A stretch of DNA of 36,160 bases from Acidobacteriota bacterium (GCA_026394075.1 JAPKYX010000057.1:1-36160); one strand, 5' to 3'; positions 1 to 8,327 are shown, numbered from the stretch's first letter. Program-made: numbers and translations. The notes: a model not told the origin generated them from the sequence alone.

Positions 1-692
1 GCCACATAGAGCGTCTTCTCATCGGGCGAGAAGGCGATGCCGTTGGGGCGCGTCATTTCTTTGGTCAACAGCGTCAGCTTGCCGTCGGGCGCGAGGCGAT
101 AGACGCCAAAGTGGTCCAGCTCCCGGCGCGGGTCCTTCTCGCGATTCGGCAGACCGTAGGGCGGATCGGTGAAGTAGAGCGAGCCGTTCGAATGGAACGC
201 CCCGTCGTTGGGAGAATTGAGCCGCTTGCCTTCGTAGTTGTCCACCAGCGTGCGCATGCCGCCATCTTTCTCTAAGCGCGCCACCCGCCGGTCGCCGTGT
301 TGGAACAGCACCAGGCGGCCTTGCGGGTCGAGCGTCAGGCCATTGGAGCCCGGTTCCGCACCATAGTCAACTACTCCGGTGTAGCCGGACGGCTTGGCGA
401 ACAGTGTGATGCCGGCATTGCTGGGGGACCACTTCATCACTGAATTGCGCGGGATATCAGAGAACAGCAGCGCGTCCTCGCTCCAGCCCCGGCGCTTGGA
501 GACCCAAACCGGACCTTCGCACCAGGCAAAGCCGGAGGCGATCACTTCGATCTTGGCGTCGGGCGCCAGGATCGCATCCAGGCGTGGGTCCAGACGGTGG
601 ACTATTCCCTTGGACGGAAGCGTCTTGGGCAACTGAGGAGCCTGTGCCAGCACCAGGGCGGCAGCGGTCAACGAGAGAGCGAACACTTTCAT
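1..692 (-). CDS. SMP-30/gluconolactonase family protein, exported (C-terminus beyond window edge)
   Basis: The reading frame starts at the ATG complementary to 690-692 and runs off the left edge after about 230 residues. Residues 1-17 look like a Sec signal peptide (MKVFALSLTAAALVLAQA). The rest matches the SMP-30/gluconolactonase/LRE beta-propeller, a family of metal-dependent lactonases acting on sugar lactones such as gluconolactone. Family landmarks visible are CEGPVW (metal ligand Glu59), NSPNDGAF (Asn162) and RPNGIAFSPDEKTLYVA (metal ligand Asn217). The third metal ligand, an Asp in a PDG motif, lies beyond the edge. The gene is divergent from the DUF4159 gene with 104 bp between them. 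A secreted sugar lactonase would fit with the sugar-acid dehydratase-like enzymes nearby, but the substrate cannot be told from sequence. Confidence 0.88.
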   Translation of the reverse strand, partial: MKVFALSLTAAALVLAQAPQLPKTLPSKGIVHRLDPRLDAILAPDAKIEVIASGFAWCEGPVWVSKRRGWSEDALLFSDIPRNSVMKWSPSNAGITLFAKPSGYTGVVDYGAEPGSNGLTLDPQGRLVLFQHGDRRVARLEKDGGMRTLVDNYEGKRLNSPNDGAFHSNGSLYFTDPPYGLPNREKDPRRELDHFGVYRLAPDGKLTLLTKEMTRPNGIAFSPDEKTLYV

Positions 693-733
693 GGTGAGGA
701 GAGCATATCGCAGCCGGCGGCGCGGCGGCTAGT

Positions 734-769
734 CCCGCAAACGATGACGCGAAAGGCCCAGTTTGCGGG
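734..769. promoter_or_regulatory. 9-bp inverted repeat in divergent intergenic region
   Basis: The arms CCCGCAAAC (734-742) and GTTTGCGGG (761-769) are perfectly complementary, with an 18-nt spacer. They lie between the divergent SMP-30 and DUF4159 genes. This could be an operator or an RNA hairpin; neither is proven. TTGCGG (763-768) and TACACT (784-789) resemble -35 and -10 elements with 15-bp spacing, which would place transcription starts close to the ATG at 797. Confidence 0.3.
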
Positions 770-796
770 GCACGTGCTTCAAGTACACTTGTCAGC

Positions 797-1588
797 ATGA
801 CGGCGCGGCAAGCCTGGGCGGTGATGCTGATTGGTGCCGCGGCGTGGGCGGCGGCTCCGGCTGTGGGCAACCGCTGGTCGCGGTACGAGCACGAGATGCA
901 GGATCCCGTGGACGACCCCACCGACGCCAATGAGAAGACCGAGTTCGCCTTCGCCCGCCTGCGTTACCGTTCCAACCGTGACGGCTGGGGATATGCGCGC
1001 TGGGGCATCGATTGCAATAAGTCCGACCGGCAGTTTATTGCGGGCTTGAAGCGCCTGACGCGCGTCCATGCGCGGTCCATTGAAGAGATCATCGATGTCG
1101 AAAGCGACGAGATCTTCAACTGGCCCTGGCTGTTCGCCGTCTCGCCCGGCGACTGGGAGCTGACCGACGCCCACTGCGCCCGGCTGAAACAGTATCTGGA
1201 CCGGGGCGGCTTTCTGATGGTGGACGACTTCCACGGCCCTCGCGATTGGGACGGCTTCATGTCCGGCATCTCACGGATTGCTCCGAACGCCCAGATTGTC
1301 GACCTGCCGAACGATTCCCCGATTTTCCATGTCCTGTACAACTTGAGCGATCGCGTCCAGATCCCCGGTGCCAACGTCGTGCATGGCCGAGGCTATGAGA
1401 AAGACGGCGTCGTGCCGCACTGGCGCGGCGTGCTGGACGAAAAGGGCCGCGTGATAGTGGCCGCCTGCTTCAACATGGACGTCGGCGATGCCTGGGAGTT
1501 CGCCGATTCAGCGGACTATCCAGAAAAGTTCACCTCGCAGGCCTACCGGCTGGGGATTAACTATGTGCTCTACTCGATGACGCATTAG
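797..1588 (+). CDS. DUF4159 domain-containing exported protein
   Basis: This 263-residue protein starts with an apparent signal peptide (residues 1-19, MTARQAWAVMLIGAAAWAA). The mature part carries DUF4159 features: FAFARLRYRSNRDGWG around residue 50, SPGDWELTD, LKQYLDRGGFLMVDDFHG around residues 136-152, and a C-terminal YRLGINYVLYSMTH. DUF4159 is a domain of unknown function found in exported or membrane proteins of many Gram-negative bacteria, often near MoxR/DUF58 genes. Those partners are not present here, so the gene stands alone. It diverges from the lactonase gene. There is no clear Shine-Dalgarno before the ATG, and a promoter-like TACACT ends 7 bases upstream, so a leaderless message is possible. 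The family assignment is confident; the biochemical role is unknown. Confidence 0.85.
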   Translation: MTARQAWAVMLIGAAAWAAAPAVGNRWSRYEHEMQDPVDDPTDANEKTEFAFARLRYRSNRDGWGYARWGIDCNKSDRQFIAGLKRLTRVHARSIEEIIDVESDEIFNWPWLFAVSPGDWELTDAHCARLKQYLDRGGFLMVDDFHGPRDWDGFMSGISRIAPNAQIVDLPNDSPIFHVLYNLSDRVQIPGANVVHGRGYEKDGVVPHWRGVLDEKGRVIVAACFNMDVGDAWEFADSADYPEKFTSQAYRLGINYVLYSMTH

Positions 1589-1594
1589 GCGAGC

Positions 1595-1609
1595 GGGACA
1601 GTATGTCCC
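1595..1609. repeat. Short perfect hairpin GGGACA-GTA-TGTCCC downstream of DUF4159 gene
   Basis: A six-base-pair inverted repeat with a 3-nt loop lies 7 bases after the DUF4159 stop codon. It has no T-tract, so it is not a classical terminator. It may be a dispersed intergenic repeat unit or an mRNA 3'-end hairpin. No second copy was noticed in this window. Confidence 0.35.
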
Positions 1610-1665
1610 CTACAGGCCGATTAAGCCTTACCTGGCGAGATACTTGAGGATTCAGATAAACTTCC

Positions 1666-4600
1666 ATGGCCACTGGCAATAGCTTTCATCTCAACCGTAA
1701 GTTCCTATCCGATGCCGCCGATGTGGCGGTGACCCTGGCGTCTCCGGATGCGCCGCTGTTGCTGGCGGCCTTCCAATCGCCCACGCAGCCGATCCCCGCG
1801 GGATCTTTCGAACTGGGCAGAATGCAGGCCAGCGCCGGAGGAGACGGCAAGATCGGGCTGGGCGATCAGGGCAGCGTCTCCTTTGATGGCCATGGTGAAG
1901 CCACTTTCGGTTTGGGCATCTATGCCGATGGTGCAGCGGCCTTGAAGGCCGCCATGCCCGCGGCGGAGCTTTCAGTGGGCCTCACGCTCGCCCAACCTGC
2001 GGCGACGCGGTTTATCGTGCTGGCCGCTTCCTACCAGGCCGACGTGTCCGCCAAGGGTGCCGTGGCATTGGGAGCGGGCGTTGGCGCGACGTTTGGCGTC
2101 AAGGGCAAGGCCGGTGGGGGCTACGCGCTGCTGTACCGCTTCTCGGACACGGCTCCGGCCAAGCAGGTGGCGACTGAGTTTCTGCAATGCTGGGCGCTAC
2201 CCAAGCAGGTGAAGAGCGCCACCGACCTCCAGCCCGGCACCTGGGTGATGGCCGAGGTGGACGGCTCCATTGCGTTGAGCATTGGTGTGCAGGCGGGGTA
2301 TGACTTCTCATGGGTGCGGTCGCTGGATGGTGCCTTGCAGGGCGACATCGGCTTGCGCGTGCAGTTGGGTGCTTCAGCCGCTTTGGGCTTTGAGGCCAGC
2401 GGCAAGTATGCGGTCGTCGTAGGCCGCGAATCGGAGGCCGAAGTGGTGCGGCTGCGCCTCTACAAGATGGCGCACAAGGGCTGGAACTTTGCCTTGGACG
2501 CCAAGGCCAGCTTCAAGAGTGTCCTGCCGCCGTTCTTTGACCAGCCGCACAAGGCGGAGGATCTGGTATCGGCGATCTTCGGCTTGAACAACTCTCAGGT
2601 CTTTGAGGTGCTGAAGGAGACCCGCGCGTTCGTGACGTCCAAGGAGAGCCTTGAGGACAAGCTGGCCGGAGTGCTGATGCACGCAGGCGGCACGGCCCTG
2701 CAGGCCGCTACCGGGTTGACTGAGTCACAGATTCAAGAGATCTACGAAGCGGGCCGCGAGAAGGTGACGGGTCTGCTGGGCAAGCTGGATCAACTGACGA
2801 AAACCGGCGGTCATGACCTGACCAGCATGCTGCTCTCCTTGAGCGGCCAGGACCTTTCGCAGTTGGAGTCCGGGCTGAGGCTGCTGGTCGATCCGGCGCA
2901 ACCGGTCGAGACCGTGGTGAAGCAACTGCTCAGCAAGGCCGGCTTTGAGCGGACGCCGCTGGGTCGGGCGATTGAAGCCGCCGTCGGGCCGGGGCTGGGC
3001 GTGGTCACCAATACCGAGATCGCCAAGAAGTTGAAGACGATCGCCCAAGATGCCTTGAATGTGATCGAAGGCGGCACGCTGCAAAAGGTGCTGGACTTCA
3101 TCCGCCGGGAAGTGAGTTTCGACCGGATCAAGAAGGCGGTCGATGACGCCGATTTTGCCACCGTCGACAACCTGCTGAAGGACCGCGTCGCCAAGTTCCT
3201 GGGTCAGCAGACCGCCGTATTGGCCGACCTCAACAAGGTGCAGGATGTGGCGCGAACGGTGTTTGCACGCGCCGACAAGTTCTACGAGATGGCTCTGAAA
3301 GCCGCCAAGCAGAAGCAGGAGTTTTCGTTCTCTGCCCGCTACGCGCGCAGCACCACTTCCACCGCGCTGGTTGACGTCAGCTTCAACACTCAAAATGCCG
3401 ACGCCGCCACGCTGGAGATGCTGGCGCAGGCGATCAATGGCGACTTCGGCAATCTCCTGATTCACGAGCATCCGGCCATCACCCTGCACATGGCGGAACT
3501 GTCGCACAACATCTCGCGGAGCGTGTCCACTGAGTTGTCGATGCCCTTTGGCGATGTCTCGTCGTCGTCGAAGCTGCTGTCATCCGCCAAGCTGGTGATC
3601 GCCGAGGATGACGGGCGGGTGTTGGCCTACTCGCTGGACACCACGGACAAGAAATCCGAACGGCGCAGCCTGTTCGGCGCGCGCAGTGGTCGAGATAGCA
3701 CGTTCACGGTGGCTGCCACGCTGCCGGCAAGCGTCAAGAACGGAGTGCGTACCTGGAAAGAGGGGACGTTCAATTACTCGTTCCGCATGGAGCGCGCCGT
3801 GCGCCAGATGCGCGCTTCGCAGTTCCAATCCGAGATCGGCCCGCTGGTGGAACAGTATCTGCCGTCCGCCTTTGCGCCGCCGGCGCATAGCTTCCCGGAG
3901 TGGGTGGCGGACCTGGATAAACTGCTGGACGCCCGCGATCCGAACTCCGGCACGCACGACATCGGTGACACGCTGGTGCGGCTGACGCTGTCGGCCCCAC
4001 CGGCGTATCTGAAGGCGTGGCTGAAGGCACCGCGTGAACGCCACAGCCCCGTCTACATGGACCTCTCGCGTGCGCTGCAACGCCGGTTGAAAGAGATCGT
4101 GCTGTTCTACTACTTTGCCGATGTCGACAACTACAAGGACATCGCGGCGGCCGCGCCTCCGTTGGTCTATGCCGCAATTCCGCCCAGCACCAACATCCGC
4201 TTGTCCGGTGACACGCTGACGCGGGATCTCGATACCGACGTCTATTGGGATTGCTTTGACGCGGCGCAGGTGTTGGCGATGGCGCAACTTGCCAGTACGC
4301 GGAGGGCTTTGCAGCAACGGCTGGGCACCGTCTCCACGATGCTGCGCGGAATCCCGGACTTGGCCCAAACCGCCCGGTTCTACGAGCCCTCCGCCGTGCC
4401 CAGCGTCTTGGGCGATGCGCTAAAGAAGCATTCGGCGTCTTCGCGGCTGCCGGAGTTTCTCAGTTCGCTGCTGCAGATGGAGTTGAAGCTGGTCGGCAAT
4501 GCGGTGGATGCCGGCGTGGCGATGGCCGAGTTCCGCACGTTGGGAACCGAGAACCCGGCGGAGGCATTGAAGAAGCTGGCCGCTTTCGGAGAAGAGCTGG

Positions 4601-4845
4601 CGACGGCATTCAATGAGACGATCGGCGACAATCCGTTCCTGTCCGGGGCGGCCCGCCCCCTGTCCACGCTGCTGTTCATGGAGGCAGCCCAGGTGTTTGA
4701 CCGTTCCATCAGCGGCAAGGTAGCCGCCCAGTTGGACATCCAGGTCATCAAGAGCGGGCAGTTGTCGGTTGACGACATGCTGGCCGGAAAGATCGCTGAC
4801 AAGCCTGAACTGATCCTGTTTGAGCAGCCCTTGGTGGAGGCGTGA
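1666..4845 (+). CDS. Large protein of unknown function (1059 aa)
   Basis: I do not recognise this protein. It has no signal peptide and no clear transmembrane segment. Residues about 40-290 are rich in Gly and Ala with alternating hydrophobic residues (for example VALGAGVGATFGVKGKAGGG and LRVQLGASAALGFEASGKYA), suggesting several beta-strands. Residues about 290-560 look helical and amphipathic (KVTGLLGKLDQLTKTGG, AKKLKTIAQDALNVIEGG). A second beta-rich part (about 560-720) contains SFSARYARSTTSTALVDVSFNT and two His-bearing stretches (HEHPAITLHMAELSHN). Residues about 740-1059 are again mostly helical. The open frame is uninterrupted for 3.2 kb and its GC-rich third positions match the neighbours, so it is a real gene. 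It lies between the DUF4159 gene (77 bp away) and an enolase-superfamily gene (144 bp away). Neither neighbour suggests a function. A cytoplasmic scaffold or a non-classically exported protein are both possible. Confidence 0.8.
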   Translation: MATGNSFHLNRKFLSDAADVAVTLASPDAPLLLAAFQSPTQPIPAGSFELGRMQASAGGDGKIGLGDQGSVSFDGHGEATFGLGIYADGAAALKAAMPAAELSVGLTLAQPAATRFIVLAASYQADVSAKGAVALGAGVGATFGVKGKAGGGYALLYRFSDTAPAKQVATEFLQCWALPKQVKSATDLQPGTWVMAEVDGSIALSIGVQAGYDFSWVRSLDGALQGDIGLRVQLGASAALGFEASGKYAVVVGRESEAEVVRLRLYKMAHKGWNFALDAKASFKSVLPPFFDQPHKAEDLVSAIFGLNNSQVFEVLKETRAFVTSKESLEDKLAGVLMHAGGTALQAATGLTESQIQEIYEAGREKVTGLLGKLDQLTKTGGHDLTSMLLSLSGQDLSQLESGLRLLVDPAQPVETVVKQLLSKAGFERTPLGRAIEAAVGPGLGVVTNTEIAKKLKTIAQDALNVIEGGTLQKVLDFIRREVSFDRIKKAVDDADFATVDNLLKDRVAKFLGQQTAVLADLNKVQDVARTVFARADKFYEMALKAAKQKQEFSFSARYARSTTSTALVDVSFNTQNADAATLEMLAQAINGDFGNLLIHEHPAITLHMAELSHNISRSVSTELSMPFGDVSSSSKLLSSAKLVIAEDDGRVLAYSLDTTDKKSERRSLFGARSGRDSTFTVAATLPASVKNGVRTWKEGTFNYSFRMERAVRQMRASQFQSEIGPLVEQYLPSAFAPPAHSFPEWVADLDKLLDARDPNSGTHDIGDTLVRLTLSAPPAYLKAWLKAPRERHSPVYMDLSRALQRRLKEIVLFYYFADVDNYKDIAAAAPPLVYAAIPPSTNIRLSGDTLTRDLDTDVYWDCFDAAQVLAMAQLASTRRALQQRLGTVSTMLRGIPDLAQTARFYEPSAVPSVLGDALKKHSASSRLPEFLSSLLQMELKLVGNAVDAGVAMAEFRTLGTENPAEALKKLAAFGEELATAFNETIGDNPFLSGAARPLSTLLFMEAAQVFDRSISGKVAAQLDIQVIKSGQLSVDDMLAGKIADKPELILFEQPLVEA

Positions 4846-4869
4846 ACAGCCACGACAAGCCCATGACGA

Positions 4870-4904
4870 ATGTATCTTATTCGGCTCTGATTAGTCAGAT
4901 ACAT
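4870..4904. promoter_or_regulatory. 8-bp inverted repeat between 1059-aa gene and enolase-family gene
   Basis: The arms ATGTATCT (4870-4877) and AGATACAT (4897-4904) are perfectly complementary across a 19-nt AT-rich spacer. The element sits 25 bp after the upstream stop and 86 bp before the next start. It lacks a T-run. It could be an operator for the downstream enzyme gene or a weak 3'-end structure. Confidence 0.3.
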
Positions 4905-4989
4905 AGTTAGTTTGGAGGCTGAGCGCCAGCCGCTAACAACGCTCCAGTTTTGAGTAGACGCTCGTCGAAGTTAGGCATAGAATACGGCC

Positions 4990-6351
4990 ATGAAACGCCG
5001 TTCCTTTCTAACGTCTGCCGCCGGGACCGCGGCGGCCACATTCTGGGCTGACGAAAGCCTGGAAGCGATGCCGCAGAACACGAACACTCGCTCGAAGCCG
5101 TCGGATCTGAAGATTACTGATCTCCGGATCGCCACCGTGGCGCGTGCGCCGATGATGTGTCACTTGATCCGCATCGACACCAACCAGGGGATTTCGGGCT
5201 ACGGAGAAGTTCGCGATGGGGCGTCCAAGAACTATGCCTTGATGTTGAAGAGCCGCCTGCTGGGGGAGAACCCCTGCAACGTGGACAAGCTGTTCCGCAA
5301 GATCAAACAGTTCGGTGGCCATGCGCGCCAGGCGGGCGGCGTGTGTGGCGTGGAGATGGCACTTTGGGATCTGGCGGGCAAGGCCTACAACACCCCGGTC
5401 TACCAGATGGTGGGCGGCAAGTTCCGCGACACCATCCGGCTCTACGCCGATACTGATCAATCGCAGGATGCGGCGGAGTTCGGACGGCGCTTGAAGGCTC
5501 GCCAGAGCCAGGGCTTTACTTGGCTGAAGATGGATCTGGGTGTGGGCCTGGTCGAAAACATTCCAGGCACCGTGATGCGTCCGGCAGGCACTTCCAGCCG
5601 CGACTTCTTCCGCACGCAGCACATGTTCACCGGCATGGAATTGACCGACAAAGGTGTGGCGCTGATGGCCGAGTATGTCGGCAAGGTGCGCGAACAGATC
5701 GGCTATGAAGTGCCGTTGTCTGCCGATCACTTCGGCCACATCGGACTGAACAGCTGCATCAAGCTGGGCAAGGCGCTCGAAAAGTACAACATGGCGTGGC
5801 TGGAAGACATGATTCCGTGGCAGTACCCGGAGCTATGGAAGAAGATCACCGATGCTATCGACATCCCAACGCTGACCGGCGAAGACATCTTCCTGAAAGA
5901 GGACTTCGTCAAGCTGGCCCAGATGCACGCCGTCGACATCGTCCACCCGGATCTGGCCAGTTCCGGCGGTATTCTCGAAACCAAGAAAGTAGGCGACCTC
6001 TGCCAGGAGCACGGTGTCCCCATGACGATGCACTTTGCTGGAACGCCGGTCAGCTTCTTTGCCAATATCCACTGCGCCGCGGCGACAGAGAACTTTCTCG
6101 TGCTGGAGCATCACGGCGTTGACGTTGATTGGTGGGAGGACATGGTGGACGTGCCGGGTGTGAAGAAGCCGTTCTCGAAGGCGGGCATGACACCGGTGCC
6201 CGAAGGCCCGGGGTTGGGCTTTACGTTGAACGAAGATGTCGTGAAAAGGCACCTGGGCGAAGGCGGCTACTTTGAGCCAACACCTTACTGGAACCAGGAC
6301 CGCACGAATGACCGGCTGTGGTCGATGGCGCCTTTCTGGCGCAACGGATAG
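4990..6351 (+). CDS. Mandelate racemase/muconate lactonizing enzyme family protein, Tat signal
   Basis: This 453-residue protein begins with a twin-arginine leader (MKRRSFLTSAAGTAAA), so export of the folded protein is expected. The body is an enolase-superfamily enzyme, whose members abstract a proton next to a carboxylate using a Mg-bound enolate intermediate. Visible residues are Lys180-x-Asp182 (WLKMDLG), metal ligands Asp246 (SADHFGH), Glu272 (WLEDMIPW) and Glu298 (LTGEDIF), and a His348/Asp321 pair (MTMHFAGTPV, HPDLASSGG). The His/Asp dyad and the ligand spacing point to the mandelate racemase subgroup, where many members dehydrate sugar acids. The second position of the Lys motif is Asp rather than the usual Lys or His. 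The C-terminus (PYWNQDRTNDRLWSMAPFW) extends beyond the usual barrel. Substrate unknown. It converges with the exosortase gene. Confidence 0.88.
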   Translation: MKRRSFLTSAAGTAAATFWADESLEAMPQNTNTRSKPSDLKITDLRIATVARAPMMCHLIRIDTNQGISGYGEVRDGASKNYALMLKSRLLGENPCNVDKLFRKIKQFGGHARQAGGVCGVEMALWDLAGKAYNTPVYQMVGGKFRDTIRLYADTDQSQDAAEFGRRLKARQSQGFTWLKMDLGVGLVENIPGTVMRPAGTSSRDFFRTQHMFTGMELTDKGVALMAEYVGKVREQIGYEVPLSADHFGHIGLNSCIKLGKALEKYNMAWLEDMIPWQYPELWKKITDAIDIPTLTGEDIFLKEDFVKLAQMHAVDIVHPDLASSGGILETKKVGDLCQEHGVPMTMHFAGTPVSFFANIHCAAATENFLVLEHHGVDVDWWEDMVDVPGVKKPFSKAGMTPVPEGPGLGFTLNEDVVKRHLGEGGYFEPTPYWNQDRTNDRLWSMAPFWRNG

Positions 6352-6381
6352 GCACCGCGGCGCAACCCGTTCCGGCCGTCC

Positions 6382-8043
6382 TTACCAGAGCTGCGTTTCG
6401 CCGGTGGTTAGCACCCACAGCGCCAGCAGACCGTTGGTGATGCCATGTGCTGCGGCTGCGTCCCCGATGCTGCCACGGCGGCTGTAAGCCCAGGCGTAGA
6501 TCAACCCAGCTAAGGTGCCCGCCAGCCAGCGTTCGCCATGAAGGAGACCGAAGGCGGTGGAAGAGGCCAACCAGGCGAACGCGCGGAACAGTGTCGGGTC
6601 CACTTGGGTGAACCGGGCGGATGAAAGCCGGCGCATCAGGAATCCGCGAAACGCCAGCTCTTCCGCCACCGGAACCGTAACCACCGCTCCGAGTACCCGG
6701 AAGCAAAGCCAAGCAGCGCGCGGCAGTACCGGGAGCGCGGCCAAGGCGGAGGAGAGCGCCGCATCAGGTGCTTGGGGCCAGAGCCGTTCCAGGCCTAACC
6801 AAAGCGCGAAGACAGCCACACCGGCTGCCGGGGCGGCCCAGCTCAGCCGCCACGAGATCTTGCGGTACTCGTTGCGGAGAAGCCAAAGCGCCGCCCCCGC
6901 CGCGATCACCCGCAACGGATAGAGCCATTCAAACCCGCCGGTCGAGGCACGCGAAACCAGACCCGCTCCCAGGATCGCCAAGAAAGGCACCAACCAAGGG
7001 GCAGTCCAGTCGCCTTCCGCGGTATCTTTCGCAACGGTACTGGCCACCAGAGAGCCTTCCCTTGATCCCGAGGCAAACCACGGCAGGCGTCGCGAAGCCC
7101 AACAGATCGCCAGCGAGACTGAGACAAACGTGATCCAGCCCGCTTGGGAGTGGAACCCACCCAGCGCGACCGATTCCCAGCCGGCGTGGCCGATCCCGAT
7201 CAGGGCAGCGATGCGCAGCGTGTTGAGTACCCAGATGGCGGCCATGCCCGCCGGCAGTAACAGCAGCGCATGCGGGAAGCGGTATTCAGACCGGAAGAAC
7301 CACAGCCAGGCCGCGCCAAACACCAGCACCAGCGCCACCCCTTCCAATCCCGAACATTCAGCGGCGATCTCAACCTGAAAACGGTCTGTGCCCAACTCCC
7401 GGAGTACCGGATTGGAGCGGACCGGTAGCATCGTCAACCGCAACAGCGCTGCGGCAAACTCGAACGTGAGCGAACTAACCGGTTCCCATAGCGCTCGGGC
7501 GGCCCGCGTAAGGGCCACCGCCACGATAGTGGCTCCCAAACCAAAGCCCCACACATCAACTGTACTGGCCAGCAGCGCCCGCCACACCGGCCAAGGGGCG
7601 AAGACGATGGCCAGCGTCACCAACACAGCCACGCCGCCGGCGATCCAGACGGCGGGCAAGAGATTGCCCGTCTGTCCGCTCCAGTAGAGCTGCTGGGAGA
7701 GCGCGCCAAAGGCCGCCAGGGCCAACCCATGCCAGGGCGCCAGTACCCAACGGACCGGCTGGTCAGCCAAGCGGTGGCGAATCGCCTCCAGGGCAGTGCC
7801 AGCTCCGGCTTGACCGAAAACAATCCAAAACAAGGCAAACGCGACCACCGCGCGAACCACCGTTGCTCCCCACTGCGCGACGATACCGACGATTAAACCA
7901 TCCCGGCTCAGTTGGGCATTGTCGACCCACACCGAGATAATGGCGATCTCCAGCAGCAGTGTCAGCGTCATCAAGCCCAGGCGCGCGGACAGGCTCCCCG
8001 TGAAAGTTTGTAGCGGATTAACCGGGGCCGAGGGGTATGACAT
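6382..8043 (-). CDS. xrtE: Exosortase E/CPBP protease fusion (VPEID-CTERM system)
   Basis: This 553-residue polytopic membrane protein has two joined domains. The N-terminal half is an exosortase, a membrane Cys transpeptidase-like enzyme that processes C-terminal sorting tails. Its triad is visible as Cys230 (AAECSGLEG), Arg277 (LNTLRIAALIGIGHAG) and His298 (GGFHSQAG). The C-terminal half is a CPBP (CAAX-type, Abi) membrane protease: Glu461-Glu462 and Arg466 (EELAFRGFL), His502 (FGLLHGERW), and His533/Asn537 (AAHGITNGLL). This fusion defines exosortase E of the VPEID-CTERM system (TIGR04162-type). Upstream by 97 bp on the same strand is a tiny VPEID-CTERM gene, its expected substrate. No convincing Shine-Dalgarno precedes the ATG, so expression may be low or depend on readthrough. 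The two catalytic centres suggest two processing steps, but this is inference. Confidence 0.93.
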   Translation of the reverse strand: MSYPSAPVNPLQTFTGSLSARLGLMTLTLLLEIAIISVWVDNAQLSRDGLIVGIVAQWGATVVRAVVAFALFWIVFGQAGAGTALEAIRHRLADQPVRWVLAPWHGLALAAFGALSQQLYWSGQTGNLLPAVWIAGGVAVLVTLAIVFAPWPVWRALLASTVDVWGFGLGATIVAVALTRAARALWEPVSSLTFEFAAALLRLTMLPVRSNPVLRELGTDRFQVEIAAECSGLEGVALVLVFGAAWLWFFRSEYRFPHALLLLPAGMAAIWVLNTLRIAALIGIGHAGWESVALGGFHSQAGWITFVSVSLAICWASRRLPWFASGSREGSLVASTVAKDTAEGDWTAPWLVPFLAILGAGLVSRASTGGFEWLYPLRVIAAGAALWLLRNEYRKISWRLSWAAPAAGVAVFALWLGLERLWPQAPDAALSSALAALPVLPRAAWLCFRVLGAVVTVPVAEELAFRGFLMRRLSSARFTQVDPTLFRAFAWLASSTAFGLLHGERWLAGTLAGLIYAWAYSRRGSIGDAAAAHGITNGLLALWVLTTGETQLW

Positions 8044-8099
8044 AGCCGAAAGAAAGACCGACGGGGAAATCTTGAAACGTTCGCTGCTATCAGAGGAGC

Positions 8100-8126
8100 G
8101 GCGGGCGCTCGTGAGAGACGCCCGCC
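8100..8126 (-). promoter_or_regulatory. GC-rich hairpin between the VPEID-CTERM gene and xrtE
   Basis: The arms GGCGGGCG (8100-8107) and CGCCCGCC (8119-8126) are perfectly complementary around an 11-nt loop. On the minus strand the hairpin lies 14 nt after the small gene's stop and 56 nt before the xrtE start. No U-run follows, so it is not a standard intrinsic terminator. A stable mRNA 3'-end or processing structure giving more substrate than enzyme is plausible. Confidence 0.4.
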
Positions 8127-8140
8127 ATTCTCCGCGTCAA

Positions 8141-8302
8141 CTACTTCTTCCGCGAAGAGCGGAAAACCAACACTGCGCCAGAAACCAGCGCGATGGCATT
8201 GGTGGCCATGCCGGGGTCAATCTCGGGAACGGGAACACTGATGGCCATCGCCATACCGCTGAGGGCCAGCATCAACAGAGAAACACTGAAAAGTCTATAC
8301 AT
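8141..8302 (-). CDS. Minimal VPEID-CTERM sorting-domain protein (53 aa)
   Basis: A 53-codon frame runs on the minus strand from the ATG complementary to 8300-8302 to the TAG complementary to 8141-8143. Residues 1-20 (MYRLFSVSLLMLALSGMAMA) form a signal peptide. Then follow VPVPEIDPGMATNAIALVSG, a hydrophobic stretch and the basic tail FRSSRKK. This is the tripartite VPEID-CTERM signal: motif, transmembrane helix, Arg/Lys tail. A Shine-Dalgarno-like AAGGTG sits about 7 nt before the ATG. The signal-peptide end and the VPEID motif are separated by only a few residues, so removal of both ends would leave almost no mature protein. It is short enough for gene callers to miss. Its position directly upstream of exosortase E strongly supports the assignment. 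Its function is unknown; it may be a precursor of a tiny surface peptide. Confidence 0.93.
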   Translation of the reverse strand: MYRLFSVSLLMLALSGMAMAISVPVPEIDPGMATNAIALVSGAVLVFRSSRKK

Positions 8303-8327
8303 TTGTTATCACCTTTTGGAGTATATT

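Noticed and set aside
2725..4368. Long minus-strand frames inside the 1059-residue gene
   Set aside because: They are rich in Arg, Gln and His in the manner of antisense translation and lack ribosome-binding sites or domain motifs.
4945..4979. TTGAGT and TAGAAT as a promoter for the enolase-family gene at 4990
   Set aside because: The spacing is about 22 bp, too long for a standard sigma-70 type promoter, and the leader would be too short.
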